From Marivivens donghaensis (GTDB taxonomy: Bacteria > Pseudomonadota > Alphaproteobacteria > Rhodobacterales > Rhodobacteraceae), in contig NZ_JAATOP010000009.1 in assembly GCF_011806565.1 (NCBI RefSeq), positions 1 through 64,000 on the forward strand: 64,000 nucleotides of DNA. The letters are read 5' to 3'. The translations under genes were made by a program, and so were the position numbers. This document shows positions 27,169 through 35,411 of this stretch, in pieces. Positions within the stretch are counted from its first letter, which is position 1. Every line of letters starts with the position of its first letter. The notes below the pieces were generated by a model. That model made no database searches, was not told the origin of the DNA, and was given only the letters and a program-made list of their open reading frames with translations.

Positions 27169-28170
27169 TTACAGCAGCTTGCCCATCGCAACGGCGGTGT
27201 CGGCCATGCGGTTGGAGAAGCCCCACTCGTTGTCGTACCAGGTCAGGATGCGCACCATGTTGCCTTCCATCACCTTGGTCTGGTCCATGTGGAAGATCGA
27301 CGAGTGCGGATCGTGGTTGAAGTCCGACGAAACCAGCGGCTCGTCAGTGTAGCCCAGGACGCCCTTCAGCGGGCCGTCAGCGGCGGCGCGGATGGCTGCG
27401 TTGACTTCCTCGACGGTGGTGGCGCGCTTGGCTTCGAACACGAGGTCGACGACCGAAACGTTCGGGGTCGGCACGCGGATGGCGACGCCGTCCAGCTTGC
27501 CCTTCAGTTCCGGCAGAACCAGACCAACGGCCTTTGCAGCGCCGGTCGAGGTCGGGATCATCGACAGGGCAGCAGCGCGGGCGCGGTAGAGATCCTTGTG
27601 CATGGTATCCAGCGTCGGCTGGTCACCGGTGTACGAGTGGATCGTGGTCATGAAGCCTTTTTCGATGCCGATGGCGTCGTTCAGGGTCTTCGCTACCGGC
27701 GACAGGCAGTTGGTGGTGCACGATGCGTTCGACACAACGATGTCGTCTGCGGTCAGGGTGTCGTCGTTGACGCCGAAGACGATGGTCTTGTCCGCGTCGG
27801 TGCCCGGAGCCGAGATCAGAACGCGCTTGGCGCCGGTCGACAGGTGGGCCTGCACTTTGTCCTTCGAGGTGAAGATACCGGTGCATTCCATGATGATGTC
27901 GATGTCACCCCACGGCAGGTCTGCCGGGTTGCGGATCGCGGTGACCTTGATCGGGCCGCGGCCCACGTCGATGGTGTCTTCGGTGGTTTTGACCTCAGCC
28001 GGGAAACGGCCGTGGACCGAGTCGTAACGCAGCAGGTGTGCGTTGGTCTCGACCGGACCCAGATCGTTGATCGCGACGACTTCGATGTCGGTGCGACCGC
28101 TTTCGATGATACCGCGCAGGACGTTGCGCCCGATACGACCGAAGCCGTTAATTGCTACTTTGACTGCCAT
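27169..28170 (-). CDS. gap: Type I glyceraldehyde-3-phosphate dehydrogenase (copy 1)
   Basis: 333 residues. The NAD-binding fold starts [17 protein letters not shown]. The catalytic cysteine is in [12 protein letters not shown] near residue 151, followed by [15 protein letters not shown] and the C-terminal [15 protein letters not shown]. It interconverts glyceraldehyde-3-phosphate and 1,3-bisphosphoglycerate. A second gap gene lies 300 bp upstream in the same direction, with a 47-residue ORF between. LacI-type palindromes occur in the leaders of both. Paralogues often divide glycolytic and gluconeogenic roles; which is which cannot be read from sequence alone. Confidence 0.96.
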   Translation of the reverse strand: MAVKVAINGFGRIGRNVLRGIIESGRTDIEVVAINDLGPVETNAHLLRYDSVHGRFPAEVKTTEDTIDVGRGPIKVTAIRNPADLPWGDIDIIMECTGIFTSKDKVQAHLSTGAKRVLISAPGTDADKTIVFGVNDDTLTADDIVVSNASCTTNCLSPVAKTLNDAIGIEKGFMTTIHSYTGDQPTLDTMHKDLYRARAAALSMIPTSTGAAKAVGLVLPELKGKLDGVAIRVPTPNVSVVDLVFEAKRATTVEEVNAAIRAAADGPLKGVLGYTDEPLVSSDFNHDPHSSIFHMDQTKVMEGNMVRILTWYDNEWGFSNRMADTAVAMGKLL

Positions 28171-28197
28171 GAGAAGTCCTCCGACTCGTAATTGGGA

Positions 28198-28223
28198 TTG
28201 GCGCTCTCTCCGTTGGCGCTAAC
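28198..28223 (-). promoter_or_regulatory. Putative LacI-type operator in the gap leader
   Basis: GTTGGCGCTAAC (28212-28223) is a near-perfect palindrome centred on GC/GC; a TTGGCGCT half-site also occurs at 28198-28205. It lies 28-53 bp upstream of gap and resembles sites before the second gap gene. The form fits LacI-family regulators of central carbon metabolism (CceR/PckR type); the assignment is inferred. Confidence 0.4.
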
Positions 28224-28278
28224 ATTGCAATTTAATCGGAAAGGTCAACCTTTCTGTGCCTCACGGTCACATCAAAGA

Positions 28279-28422
28279 TCAGCGCCAGAACTGAAAGTAG
28301 TCGATGAGGTCGATGAACTTGCGCATCAAAAAGAAAATCCCGCTTCCACCGTAGTAGAAATTGTCTACCGCGATGGCGAGCAGGGCGAGGACCGCGATCC
28401 AGATGGCAACTTTGTTCGACAT
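28279..28422 (-). CDS. 47-residue single-pass membrane protein between the two gap genes
   Basis: ATG at 28422, TGA at 28279-28281. The product begins MSNKVAIWIAVLALLAIAVD, a membrane helix, then NFYYGGSGIFFLMRK, and ends FIDLIDYFQFWR. AGAAGGG lies about five bases before the ATG. The helix, aromatic-rich tail and good Shine-Dalgarno support a real gene. I recall similar short proteins beside gap in related bacteria, but this could not be checked. The start codon is in the 3' arm of a 9-bp hairpin (28420-28452). No known function. Confidence 0.65.
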   Translation of the reverse strand: MSNKVAIWIAVLALLAIAVDNFYYGGSGIFFLMRKFIDLIDYFQFWR

Positions 28423-28452
28423 GGCACCCTTCTATGCGTGAAAGGTGCCATG
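28420..28452 (-). promoter_or_regulatory. Hairpin over the start codon of the 47-residue ORF
   Basis: CATGGCACC (28420-28428) and GGTGCCATG (28444-28452) are a perfect 9-bp inverted repeat with a 15-nt loop. In the minus-strand transcript the ATG of the small ORF is the last three bases of the stem and its AGAAGGG is in the loop. It could reduce translation or act as a weak terminator behind the second gap gene. Confidence 0.45.
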
Positions 28453-28471
28453 CGCAATTCGCGTGATATGC

Positions 28472-29470
28472 TTAGTTGAGGCGGCCCATGTGGGCGGCAA
28501 CGTCGGCCATACGGGCCGAGAAACCCCACTCGTTGTCGTACCACGCCAGCACGCGCACGAGGCGGCCCATGACCTTGGTCTGATCGGGGGCGAAGATGGA
28601 GCTTTCGGTGGTGTGGTTAAAGTCGATCGACACCTTCGGCTCGTCGTCATAGCCCAGCACCATGCCCATGTAGCCATTGGCGGCTTCGCGGACGATTTCG
28701 TTGACGTCGGCCTCGGTGACAGACTTTTCGGCGACGAACGACAGGTCCACGGCGGACACATTGGGGGTCGGCACGCGGATTGACGAGCCGTCCAGTTTGC
28801 CCTTCATTTCAGGCAGAACCTCACCCAGTGCCTTCGCGGCACCGGTGGAGGTCGGGATCATCGCCATCGCGGCAGCACGGGCGCGGTAGAGGTCCTTGTG
28901 GCGACGGTCCAGCGTCGGCTGGTCGCCGGTGTAGCTGTGGATCGTGGTCATGATGCCGCTCTCGATACCGATGGCGTCGTTGAGCACCTTGGCCAGCGGA
29001 GCGAGGCAGTTGGTGGTGCACGAGCCGTTCGACACCATGCTCTCGTCCAGTTGCAGATCGCGGTGGTTCACGCCGTAGACCACGGTGCGCGACACGTTCT
29101 TGGCGGGGGCGGAGATGAGAACCTTCTTCGCACCGCGATCAAGGTGGACCTTCGATTTCTCGCCGTCGTTGAATTTGCCGGTGCATTCGAGCACGACATC
29201 AACGCCCGACCAGTCGAGCTCTTCGGGATCGTAGGTGGACATGACTTCAATCGGACCACGGCCCAGATCCATCGCGTTGCCGTCGACCTTGACGGGCGTG
29301 CCGAAGCGGCCATGAACGCTGTCGTACTTCAGCAGGTGCGCGTTGGTTTCGATCGGGCCGGTGGCGTTGATCTTCACCACCTGTACGTCGTTGCGGGCGG
29401 CTTCGGTGATATGGGCCAGAGTGCAGCGGCCGATCCGGCCAAATCCGTTGATTCCGATTGTGACGGTCAT
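28472..29470 (-). CDS. gap: Type I glyceraldehyde-3-phosphate dehydrogenase (copy 2)
   Basis: 332 residues from the ATG at 29470 ([14 protein letters not shown]), preceded by AAAGGAC. The catalytic cysteine is in SNGSCTTNCLAPL near residue 150, and the C-terminus is [15 protein letters not shown]. Clearly homologous along its length to copy 1 but diverged (for example KVDGNAMDLGRGPIEVMS versus [18 protein letters not shown]), so an old duplication rather than a recent tandem copy. Its promoter region, shared with the divergent DUF808 gene, holds several LacI-type operator sequences, suggesting carbon-source control. Confidence 0.95.
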   Translation of the reverse strand: MTVTIGINGFGRIGRCTLAHITEAARNDVQVVKINATGPIETNAHLLKYDSVHGRFGTPVKVDGNAMDLGRGPIEVMSTYDPEELDWSGVDVVLECTGKFNDGEKSKVHLDRGAKKVLISAPAKNVSRTVVYGVNHRDLQLDESMVSNGSCTTNCLAPLAKVLNDAIGIESGIMTTIHSYTGDQPTLDRRHKDLYRARAAAMAMIPTSTGAAKALGEVLPEMKGKLDGSSIRVPTPNVSAVDLSFVAEKSVTEADVNEIVREAANGYMGMVLGYDDEPKVSIDFNHTTESSIFAPDQTKVMGRLVRVLAWYDNEWGFSARMADVAAHMGRLN

Positions 29471-29561
29471 GGTCTGATGTCCTTTGCAGCGGGCGAGGGT
29501 TGCCAAGGGACTAGCGACAAATGCCGCGATGGCAAAGGTGAAAAGGCCAATCTCTGCAATG

Positions 29562-29617
29562 TGTTAGCGATAAATGTCGGGTCATTGCACAGGTTATCGC
29601 TAACCGTTTGCGCCAAC
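29562..29617. promoter_or_regulatory. Cluster of LacI-type operator sequences between gap copy 2 and the DUF808 gene
   Basis: Three palindromic sites in 56 bp: TGTTAGCGATAAAT (29562-29575), GGTTATCGCTAACC (29592-29605, near-perfect palindrome centred on CG) and GTTTGCGCCAAC (29606-29617). The half-sites GTTAGCG and CGCTAAC resemble operators of LacI-family central-carbon regulators (CceR/PckR group) as I recall them. The cluster could control both divergent genes. Confidence 0.45.
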
Positions 29618-29684
29618 ATTTGTCGCCTTGCCATAGTTGGGTGGCGGCTTACCTTTGACCGAACGAATCTGGAAAGGAACAGGC

Positions 29685-30653
29685 ATGAGCGGACTTCTCG
29701 CTTTGCTCGATGACGTGGCCGGCATCGCAAAGGTCGCGGCATCAAGCGTGGATGACATCGCGGCTGCCGCCGCCAAGGCAGGTAGCAAGACCGCAGGTGT
29801 CATCATCGACGACGCCGCCGTGACCCCGAGCTATCTGACGGGCTTCAAGGCCGAACGCGAACTGCCGATCATCTGGAAGATCACGCTCGGCTCGCTCAGG
29901 AACAAGCTGATCATCCTGCTTCCACTTGCGCTGCTACTGGCCAACTTCCTTCCGCAAGCGATCACCCCGCTATTGATGCTTGGGGGCAGTTATCTGTGCT
30001 TTGAGGGGGCGGAGAAGGTGCTGCACAAATTCTTCCCCCACGCCGATCACCATGTCGAAGAGGACATGGACATCAAAGACCCCGCCAAGCTCGAAGAGTC
30101 CAAAGTCGCAGGTGCGATCAAAACCGACTTCATCCTCTCGGCAGAGATCATGACCATCGCACTCTCCGCCATCCCCGAAGGCGCGATCTGGGTCGAAGCC
30201 CTCGCACTCGCCCTCGTCGCCATCGGCGTCACTGTAGCCGTTTACGGCTCTGTCGCGCTGATCGTGAAGATGGACGACATCGGCCTGCACCTCGCCGCTA
30301 TCGGCCGCTGGAGCGGTACGCGCAACTTCGGCCGCTGGCTGGTCAAAGCGATGCCGATCGTGATGAAAGTGCTGTCCTTCGTCGGTACGCTGGCGATGCT
30401 CTGGGTGGGCGGTAACATCATCACCCACGGCCTGCACGACCTCGGCTGGCACTGGCCCTACGACACCATCCACCACCTCGCGGTCGAGGCCGGTCACGCG
30501 TTCGAAGCCGCCCAAGGCTTTGCAGAATGGGCGGTCACAGCGCTGATCGACGGCATCATCGGTCTGGCCTACGGTCTGCTGCTGATCCCCGTCGCCACCC
30601 ACATCATCAGCCCGCTAATCGGTAAATTCACCGGCGCGAAAGCAGCCCATTGA
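29685..30653 (+). CDS. DUF808 family inner-membrane protein (YedI-like)
   Basis: 322 residues from the ATG at 29685 (MSGLLALLDDVAGIAKV), preceded by GGAAAGGA. Characteristic features are the Ala-rich N-terminal helices with the DDAAVTPSYLTGF motif, several membrane segments, and the central EGAEKVLHKFFPH and EGAIWVEALALALVAIGVTVAVYG stretches. It is a conserved multi-pass protein of unknown function; a transport role is speculative. Its stop overlaps the start of the DoxX gene, so the two are coupled. The promoter region is shared with gap copy 2 and its operator cluster. Confidence 0.88.
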   Translation: MSGLLALLDDVAGIAKVAASSVDDIAAAAAKAGSKTAGVIIDDAAVTPSYLTGFKAERELPIIWKITLGSLRNKLIILLPLALLLANFLPQAITPLLMLGGSYLCFEGAEKVLHKFFPHADHHVEEDMDIKDPAKLEESKVAGAIKTDFILSAEIMTIALSAIPEGAIWVEALALALVAIGVTVAVYGSVALIVKMDDIGLHLAAIGRWSGTRNFGRWLVKAMPIVMKVLSFVGTLAMLWVGGNIITHGLHDLGWHWPYDTIHHLAVEAGHAFEAAQGFAEWAVTALIDGIIGLAYGLLLIPVATHIISPLIGKFTGAKAAH

Positions 30654-31021
30654 ACCGCTTCGACGATACACTCCTGCTTCTGGGCCGCATCCTGATCGCC
30701 GTGTTGTTCCTCGGCGGCGCGGCTCAGAAAGCATTCTCACCCAGCGACGCGATGGAACTCCTCGCGCGCCTGAACATGCCCACGGTCCTCGTCTGGCCTG
30801 CTCTGGTGTTCAACCTGATCACAGGCATCGCGCTGCTTGCAGGCTGGCAGACAAGGCTCTTCGCGCTAGCTGCGGCAGCTTACTGCGCCTTCACCAGCAT
30901 CTTCCATTTCCTCCCCGAAGATCCGTGGCAGATGACGATCTTCGTGAAAAACTGGTCCATCGCAGGTGGCTGCCTCGCGCTTGCTGTAGCTGGCGCCGGC
31001 CGCTTCGCTATCCGGCGGTAG
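30650..31021 (+). CDS. DoxX family membrane protein
   Basis: 123 residues from a TTG start that overlaps the DUF808 stop. Four predicted helices and the DoxX pattern: LLLLGRILIAVLFLGGAAQK at the start, then PALVFNLITGIALLAGWQTR and the IFHFLPEDPWQMTIFVKNWSIAGG motif. DoxX-like proteins are small inner-membrane proteins linked to quinone or thiol redox chemistry in some bacteria; no specific role can be assigned. Confidence 0.85.
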   Translation: MNRFDDTLLLLGRILIAVLFLGGAAQKAFSPSDAMELLARLNMPTVLVWPALVFNLITGIALLAGWQTRLFALAAAAYCAFTSIFHFLPEDPWQMTIFVKNWSIAGGCLALAVAGAGRFAIRR

Positions 31022-31155
31022 GGGCGCTGCCCCTCTGGCGCTGCGCGCCATTCACCCCGGGATATTTCCGGCACAAAGGCAGAGCGGCGCTGCGCTTCAT
31101 TCTGATAAAAATACCTCGGGGAGTCCCGCAGGGACGGGGCGGAGCCCCACTCCGC
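31020..31155. repeat. Dispersed GC-rich intergenic repeats, copies 3 and 4 in tandem
   Basis: 31020-31082 (GGGGCGCTGCCCCTCTGGCG, GCGCCATTCACCCCGGGATA, CCGGCACAAAGGC) is nearly identical to copy 2. It is followed at 31096-31155 by the second repeat type, TTCATTCTGATAAAAATACC and TCGGGGAG with a GC-rich tail GGGGCGGAGCCCC. Two repeat types thus sit side by side between the DoxX gene and the tkt terminator. Confidence 0.75.
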
Positions 31156-31162
31156 ATAAAAG

Positions 31163-31195
31163 AAAACGCCGCGCAGTGATGCGCGGCGTTCCGTT
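31163..31195 (-). terminator. Terminator of tkt
   Basis: AACGCCGCGCA (31165-31175) pairs with TGCGCGGCGTT (31180-31190) around a 4-nt loop; on the minus strand it continues into TTTTCT. It lies 20 bases beyond the tkt stop. Confidence 0.85.
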
Positions 31196-31214
31196 TTGCA
31201 ACCTGTGGCAGGGA

Positions 31215-33233
31215 TCAGAGCAGGCTCTTGACCTTTTCCGCGACGGCTTCGGCGGTGATGCCGAACTTTTCGTAGAGCGTTTCAGCCGGAGCCGACGCGC
31301 CGAAGCTGTCCATGCCGACGAAGCCGGCTTTCTGTTCACGGCCGCGCTCGCCGAGGAGGTACTTGTCCCAGCCCTGACGGACGGCGGCTTCGACAGCCAC
31401 GCGGACCGGACCTGCGGGCAGGACGCGCTTACGGTAGCTTTCGTCCTGCTTGTCGAACAGCTCCATACACGGAACCGACACAACGCGGGTGCCGATGCCT
31501 TCGGCTTCGAGGATGTCGCGAGCAGCCAGAGCGATTTCAACCTCCGAGCCGGTTGCCATGATGATCGCCTGACGCTTGCCGTTTTCGGCGTCACGCAGAA
31601 TGTAAGCACCTTGGGCGACGAGGTTCTTGGTCTTGTGCTCGACGCGGACGGTCGGCAGGTTCTGACGCGAGAGGGCGAGGACCGACGGGGTTGCCGTTTC
31701 GGTCAGCGCGATTTCCCATGCTTCAGCAGTTTCCACGACGTCTGCGGGGCGGAACACGAGCGTGTTCGGGGTCGCGCGCAGCATGGCGAGATGTTCGACC
31801 GGCTGGTGGGTCGGGCCGTCTTCGCCCAGACCGATCGAGTCGTGGGTCATGACGTAGGTCACGGGCAGGTGGCTCAGAGCCGACAGGCGCATCGCGCCGC
31901 GTGCGTAGTCGGTGAAGCACATGAACGTACCGCCGTAGGGGCGTACGCCGCCGTGGAGGGCCATACCGTTCATTGCAGCGGCCATGCCGTGTTCGCGGAT
32001 GCCGTAGTAGACATAGCGGCCCTTGCGGTCTTCGGGCGAGAAGATGCCCAGATCGCCGGTCTTGGTGTTGTTCGAGCCGGTGAGGTCAGCCGAGCCGCCG
32101 ACGGTTTCGGGCATGATCGGGTTGATGACTTCGAGCACCATTTCCGACGCCTTGCGGGTCGCGACTTTGGGCTGCTCTTCCGAGATCTGCTTTTTCAGGG
32201 CGCGGATGGTGGCCGACAGCTTCTTGGGGGCTTCACCTGCGAGCTGGCGGTTGAATTCGGCCTGCTTGGTGCCCGAGAGGGCGGCGAAGTTTTCTTCCCA
32301 CTGGGTGCGGGCTTCTGCGCCGCGGTTGCCGAAGGATTCCCACTGCGACTTGATATCGGCGGGGATTTCGAACGAACCCCAGTCGACGCCGTAGTTCTTC
32401 TTGGCTTCTGCAAGCTGCTCGGCGTTGGTCAGCGCGCCGTGGCCCTTCGAGGTGTCCTGAGCGGCGTGGCCCAGAGCGATGTGGGTTTTGCAGGCGATCA
32501 TCGACGGGCGCGGGTCGGCCTTGGCGGCGATGATGGCCTCATCAATCGCGACCGGATCGTGGCCGTCGATTTCCTGAACGTGCCAGCCGGATGCGGCAAA
32601 GCGCTCGGGCTGGTTGGTTTTGTCAGCCAGATCGACTTTACCGTCGATGGTGATGTTGTTGTTGTCCCAGAAGACGATCAGGTGCGACAGCTCGTGCTTG
32701 CCTGCCAGACCAATGGCTTCTTGGCTCACGCCTTCCATGAGGCAGCCGTCACCGGCCATCACGTAGGTGTAGTGATCCACTACCTTCTTGCCGAAGCGGG
32801 CGCGCTGGATTTCCTCGGCCATGGCGAAGCCGACCGAGTTCGAGATGCCCTGACCCAGCGGGCCGGTGGTGACTTCAACGCCGTCGAGCAGGAAGTTTTC
32901 CGGGTGGCCGGCGGTCTTGGCGCCCCACTGGCGGAAATTCTTGATCTCGTCGAGTGTCACCTGCTCGTAGCCGGTGAGGTACAGCAGCGAGTAGATCATC
33001 ATCGAGCCGTGGCCGGCCGACAGGATGAAACGGTCGCGGTTCGGCCAGAGCGGGTTCTTCGGGTCGAAGTTGATGTGCTTTTCGTAGAGCACGGTCGCAA
33101 CGTCGGCCATACCCATCGGCATACCAGAGTGACCCGAGTTCGCGGCCGCAACGGCATCGAGGGTCAGGCAGCGGATGGCGGCGGCTTTCTTCCAGTGATC
33201 GGGGTGCGCTTCGCGCAGGGCAGCAATATCCAA
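31215..33233 (-). CDS. tkt: Transketolase
   Basis: 672 residues, full length. The thiamine-diphosphate motif is in [20 protein letters not shown] to NNNITIDG near residues 155-190. [17 protein letters not shown] is at the N-terminus. The pyrimidine domain has [19 protein letters not shown] and [20 protein letters not shown], and the C-terminal domain includes [15 protein letters not shown]. It transfers two-carbon units in the pentose phosphate pathway. It is near two gap genes, a common association in this family, and opposite to the zapA operon. Confidence 0.97.
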   Translation of the reverse strand: MDIAALREAHPDHWKKAAAIRCLTLDAVAAANSGHSGMPMGMADVATVLYEKHINFDPKNPLWPNRDRFILSAGHGSMMIYSLLYLTGYEQVTLDEIKNFRQWGAKTAGHPENFLLDGVEVTTGPLGQGISNSVGFAMAEEIQRARFGKKVVDHYTYVMAGDGCLMEGVSQEAIGLAGKHELSHLIVFWDNNNITIDGKVDLADKTNQPERFAASGWHVQEIDGHDPVAIDEAIIAAKADPRPSMIACKTHIALGHAAQDTSKGHGALTNAEQLAEAKKNYGVDWGSFEIPADIKSQWESFGNRGAEARTQWEENFAALSGTKQAEFNRQLAGEAPKKLSATIRALKKQISEEQPKVATRKASEMVLEVINPIMPETVGGSADLTGSNNTKTGDLGIFSPEDRKGRYVYYGIREHGMAAAMNGMALHGGVRPYGGTFMCFTDYARGAMRLSALSHLPVTYVMTHDSIGLGEDGPTHQPVEHLAMLRATPNTLVFRPADVVETAEAWEIALTETATPSVLALSRQNLPTVRVEHKTKNLVAQGAYILRDAENGKRQAIIMATGSEVEIALAARDILEAEGIGTRVVSVPCMELFDKQDESYRKRVLPAGPVRVAVEAAVRQGWDKYLLGERGREQKAGFVGMDSFGASAPAETLYEKFGITAEAVAEKVKSLL

Positions 33234-33482
33234 AACTTCGGTCCTTCGCTAATTTGCGGATCGTTACTTGGGGTCATACCAGTACGGGAAACAAGATCAA
33301 GCGTGAGGCGTAAGTCATTGGGCCGTAAACGAACGATATGACTGCCCGCACTTTGCGCTTTCGCGGGATTCACATACGCTTTCCATGAGAATAAACGATT
33401 CGGCGCGGCCTTTGCGGTCATGGTCCCGAGGCAGGGATAACGCCGACCCAATAGGCAGAAAATGCCAGAGGAGAAGGGGCTT

Positions 33483-33938
33483 ATGAGCGAAATCGCGGAA
33501 CTTGGATACCGGATCACAGTGGCACTCGACCGGATCCGCACCGCTTCCCAGTCGCAGCCCGAGAGCGCTCCGGCCCCTGAGGCGGACGCGACTGAGCCGA
33601 AAGTCGCCGAATTGACCGCTGCCGTGGAGGCAGGTCGCGCGGAAGCCGATGCGCTGCGCAGTGAGAACGAAGGCCTCAAGGCCGAAGCGGACCTGATGCG
33701 CGCCCGTGTCGCCGCGTTCGAGGCCGATCTGAACGCGCTGCGTCAGGCCAATGCGGACGTGCAGGCGCAGGCCGAAGCCGTGCGCGAAGCCGCCGAGGCG
33801 GGCGCCGCAGATGCGGAACTGATCAACCGCGCGATGCAGGCCGAGCTCGAGGCCGTCAAAGCGCTCCGTCAGGCAGAGGCCGACGAGGTCGCCGCCATTC
33901 TTGCAGAACTCAAACCCATCGTGGAGGAGGCCGAATAA
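33483..33938 (+). CDS. Coiled-coil protein encoded upstream of zapA
   Basis: 151 residues from the ATG at 33483 (MSEIAELGYRITVALDRIRT), with AAGGGG upstream. After a short N-terminal helix and a Pro/Ala-rich hinge, nearly all of it is heptad-like Ala/Glu coiled coil (residues 45-140). No membrane segment or enzymatic motif. The stop and the zapA ATG overlap (TAATG), so the two are translationally coupled. By association it may assist the Z-ring. The family is a Rhodobacteraceae-type hypothetical; function unknown. Confidence 0.8.
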   Translation: MSEIAELGYRITVALDRIRTASQSQPESAPAPEADATEPKVAELTAAVEAGRAEADALRSENEGLKAEADLMRARVAAFEADLNALRQANADVQAQAEAVREAAEAGAADAELINRAMQAELEAVKALRQAEADEVAAILAELKPIVEEAE

Positions 33939-34342
33939 TGCCGCAGGTTGTCATCTCTATCGGCGGCCGCTCGTTCGAGGTTGCCTGTCAGGAAGGCGAG
34001 GAATCCTACCTCCAGCAAGCTGCCTCGCTCATCGATGCGGAGGCCACGGTTCTCACCAGCCAGATCGGCCGGATGCCTGAATCGCAGATGCTGCTGATGG
34101 CGTCGCTGATGCTGGCGGACAAAACCGTGGGTCTCGAAGACAAGCTCAAGACCGCAGACGCCGAACTGGCCGAGCTGCGCGCCAAAGTCGCTGATCTGGA
34201 AAGCCGCGCCACGGCAGAGCCGGAGCGGATCGAAGTGCCGTATATCCCCGAGTCGGTGACGGATATGCTCAAGGAGCTTGCCACGCGGGCCGAGGATCTG
34301 GCCGATCAGCTGGCCAAGAAATCCGCAGGAGAGCCGCAATGA
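33938..34342 (+). CDS. zapA: Cell division protein ZapA
   Basis: 134 residues. The N-terminal ZapA domain (VVISIGGRSFEVACQEGEESYLQQAASLIDAEA) has the IGGR and the DGEE-like turn conserved in the family. A long helix follows (SQMLLMASLMLADKTVGLEDKLK) with coiled coil to about residue 80. ZapA bundles FtsZ protofilaments at the division site. It is coupled to the upstream coiled-coil gene and, by ATGA overlap, to the downstream MliC-like gene. Confidence 0.9.
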   Translation: MPQVVISIGGRSFEVACQEGEESYLQQAASLIDAEATVLTSQIGRMPESQMLLMASLMLADKTVGLEDKLKTADAELAELRAKVADLESRATAEPERIEVPYIPESVTDMLKELATRAEDLADQLAKKSAGEPQ

Positions 34343-34680
34343 TCCGCTATTGCCTCATGGCCGCCGCGCTGGCGCTGCCGCAGATGGCCCACGCCATCGC
34401 CGACATCGAAGCGGTGGAATACCGCTGCGAGCGCAACGTGAAGATCGACGTGGCCTATGTGAACTCGGACGGCGCGCCGCAGGTCGTGGTCATGGCCGAA
34501 GGCAACGTGGCCGTCCTGCGCGCGGTCCCGACCGCATCAGGCGTCCGCTACCAGGGCCCGCCCGTCGAGGACGGCTATGTGTGGTGGACCCAAGGCGATG
34601 ACGCGATGCTGGGCTGGTTTGATGCCGATCTGGCCGAAGAAGTCACGCTGTTCATGAACTGCAAGCAGATCCGCAAGTAA
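34339..34680 (+). CDS. MliC-like periplasmic c-type lysozyme inhibitor
   Basis: 113 residues. The signal peptide MIRYCLMAAALALPQMAHA precedes a small beta-rich domain with two cysteines (YRCERNVKIDVAY near residue 32, MNCKQIRK at the end) and the MliC motif around SGVRYQGPP followed by WWTQGDDAMLGW. MliC/PliC proteins block c-type lysozymes. No lipobox cysteine is seen, so it would be a soluble periplasmic form. The ATGA overlap with zapA is unusual and ties lysozyme resistance to division or wall synthesis. A strong terminator follows. Confidence 0.8.
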   Translation: MIRYCLMAAALALPQMAHAIADIEAVEYRCERNVKIDVAYVNSDGAPQVVVMAEGNVAVLRAVPTASGVRYQGPPVEDGYVWWTQGDDAMLGWFDADLAEEVTLFMNCKQIRK

Positions 34681-34700
34681 CAGCCGCCGCTATTCAAATG

Positions 34701-34735
34701 AAAAGGGCCGGAGGAAATCCTCCGGCCCTTTGTTG
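34701..34735. terminator. Bidirectional terminator between the MliC-like gene and grxD
   Basis: AAAGGGCCGGAGG pairs with CCTCCGGCCCTTT around AAAT, followed by TGTTGTTTT on the plus strand; T residues also follow on the minus side. It serves the two convergent operons. Confidence 0.88.
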
Positions 34736-34753
34736 TTTTATGCCGATTGGCGC

Positions 34754-35113
34754 TTACTGGTTCGCAGCGCGGATCTGATCGGCCTTTTCCTTGTCGAAGG
34801 TGACGCCTTCGTTCGCGAACATGGTGTCCAGTTCGCCCGAGAGGGTCATTTCGGTGATGATGTCACAGCCGCCGACGAATTCGCCGTTGACGTAGAGCTG
34901 CGGGATGGTCGGCCAGTCGGCGTAATCCTTGATGCCCTGACGGATTTCGTCGTCAGCCAGCACGTTCACGTCTGTGTAGTTGACGTCCATGAAGTTCAGG
35001 ATGCCGGCCACGCGCGAGGAGAAACCGCACTGCGGCATTTCCTTGGTGCCCTTCATGTAGAGGACAACCTGGTTCGAGGTGACGGTATCTTTGATTTTTT
35101 CCTGAGCGGACAT
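34754..35113 (-). CDS. grxD: Monothiol CGFS glutaredoxin (Grx4 type)
   Basis: 119 residues. The active-site [14 protein letters not shown] near residue 27 has the CGFS signature, followed by [20 protein letters not shown] with the cis-proline and the GG glutathione-binding loop. CGFS glutaredoxins hold a [2Fe-2S] cluster with glutathione and BolA partners and pass it to Fe-S proteins. The bolA gene is 10 bases upstream, in keeping with a Grx4-BolA complex. Confidence 0.97.
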   Translation of the reverse strand: MSAQEKIKDTVTSNQVVLYMKGTKEMPQCGFSSRVAGILNFMDVNYTDVNVLADDEIRQGIKDYADWPTIPQLYVNGEFVGGCDIITEMTLSGELDTMFANEGVTFDKEKADQIRAANQ

Positions 35114-35123
35114 TGGTATTTCC

Positions 35124-35354
35124 TTATTCCGGGGCGCGGGTGGTCAGCGCCAATGCGTGGAGTTCGCCGCTGTCCAGCTTTTCACGGATGGCGGCGTTGA
35201 CGGCGCGCTGCTGCTGGACCCGGTTCATGTTGCGGAAGCTTTCATCCTCTACGAGGGCAGCAAAGTGCTGTCCGTCGTCGCCCTGCACCTGAATGTTGGC
35301 GTCGGGAAAGGTTCCGCGGATCAGTGTTTCGATTTCTTCTGCGGTAATCGCCAT
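35124..35354 (-). CDS. BolA family protein
   Basis: 76 residues, the BolA fold in minimal form: [20 protein letters not shown], then [26 protein letters not shown] and the terminal HALALTT with the conserved His. It partners with the CGFS glutaredoxin encoded immediately downstream to bind and transfer [2Fe-2S] clusters. Length and lack of a GTG-rich extension favour the short YrbA/IbaG-like group. Confidence 0.94.
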   Translation of the reverse strand: MAITAEEIETLIRGTFPDANIQVQGDDGQHFAALVEDESFRNMNRVQQQRAVNAAIREKLDSGELHALALTTRAPE

Positions 35355-35411
35355 GCAAAGGCCTCCTGTCTTACCTAAGATGTAAGACGGCGGATTGGCA
35401 GTCGCAAGCGG

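Noticed and set aside
26930-27352. 140-codon plus-strand frame in the gap between the BCCT transporter and gap
   Set aside because: It runs into the antisense of gap and through its terminator; no ribosome-binding site and no recognisable motif.
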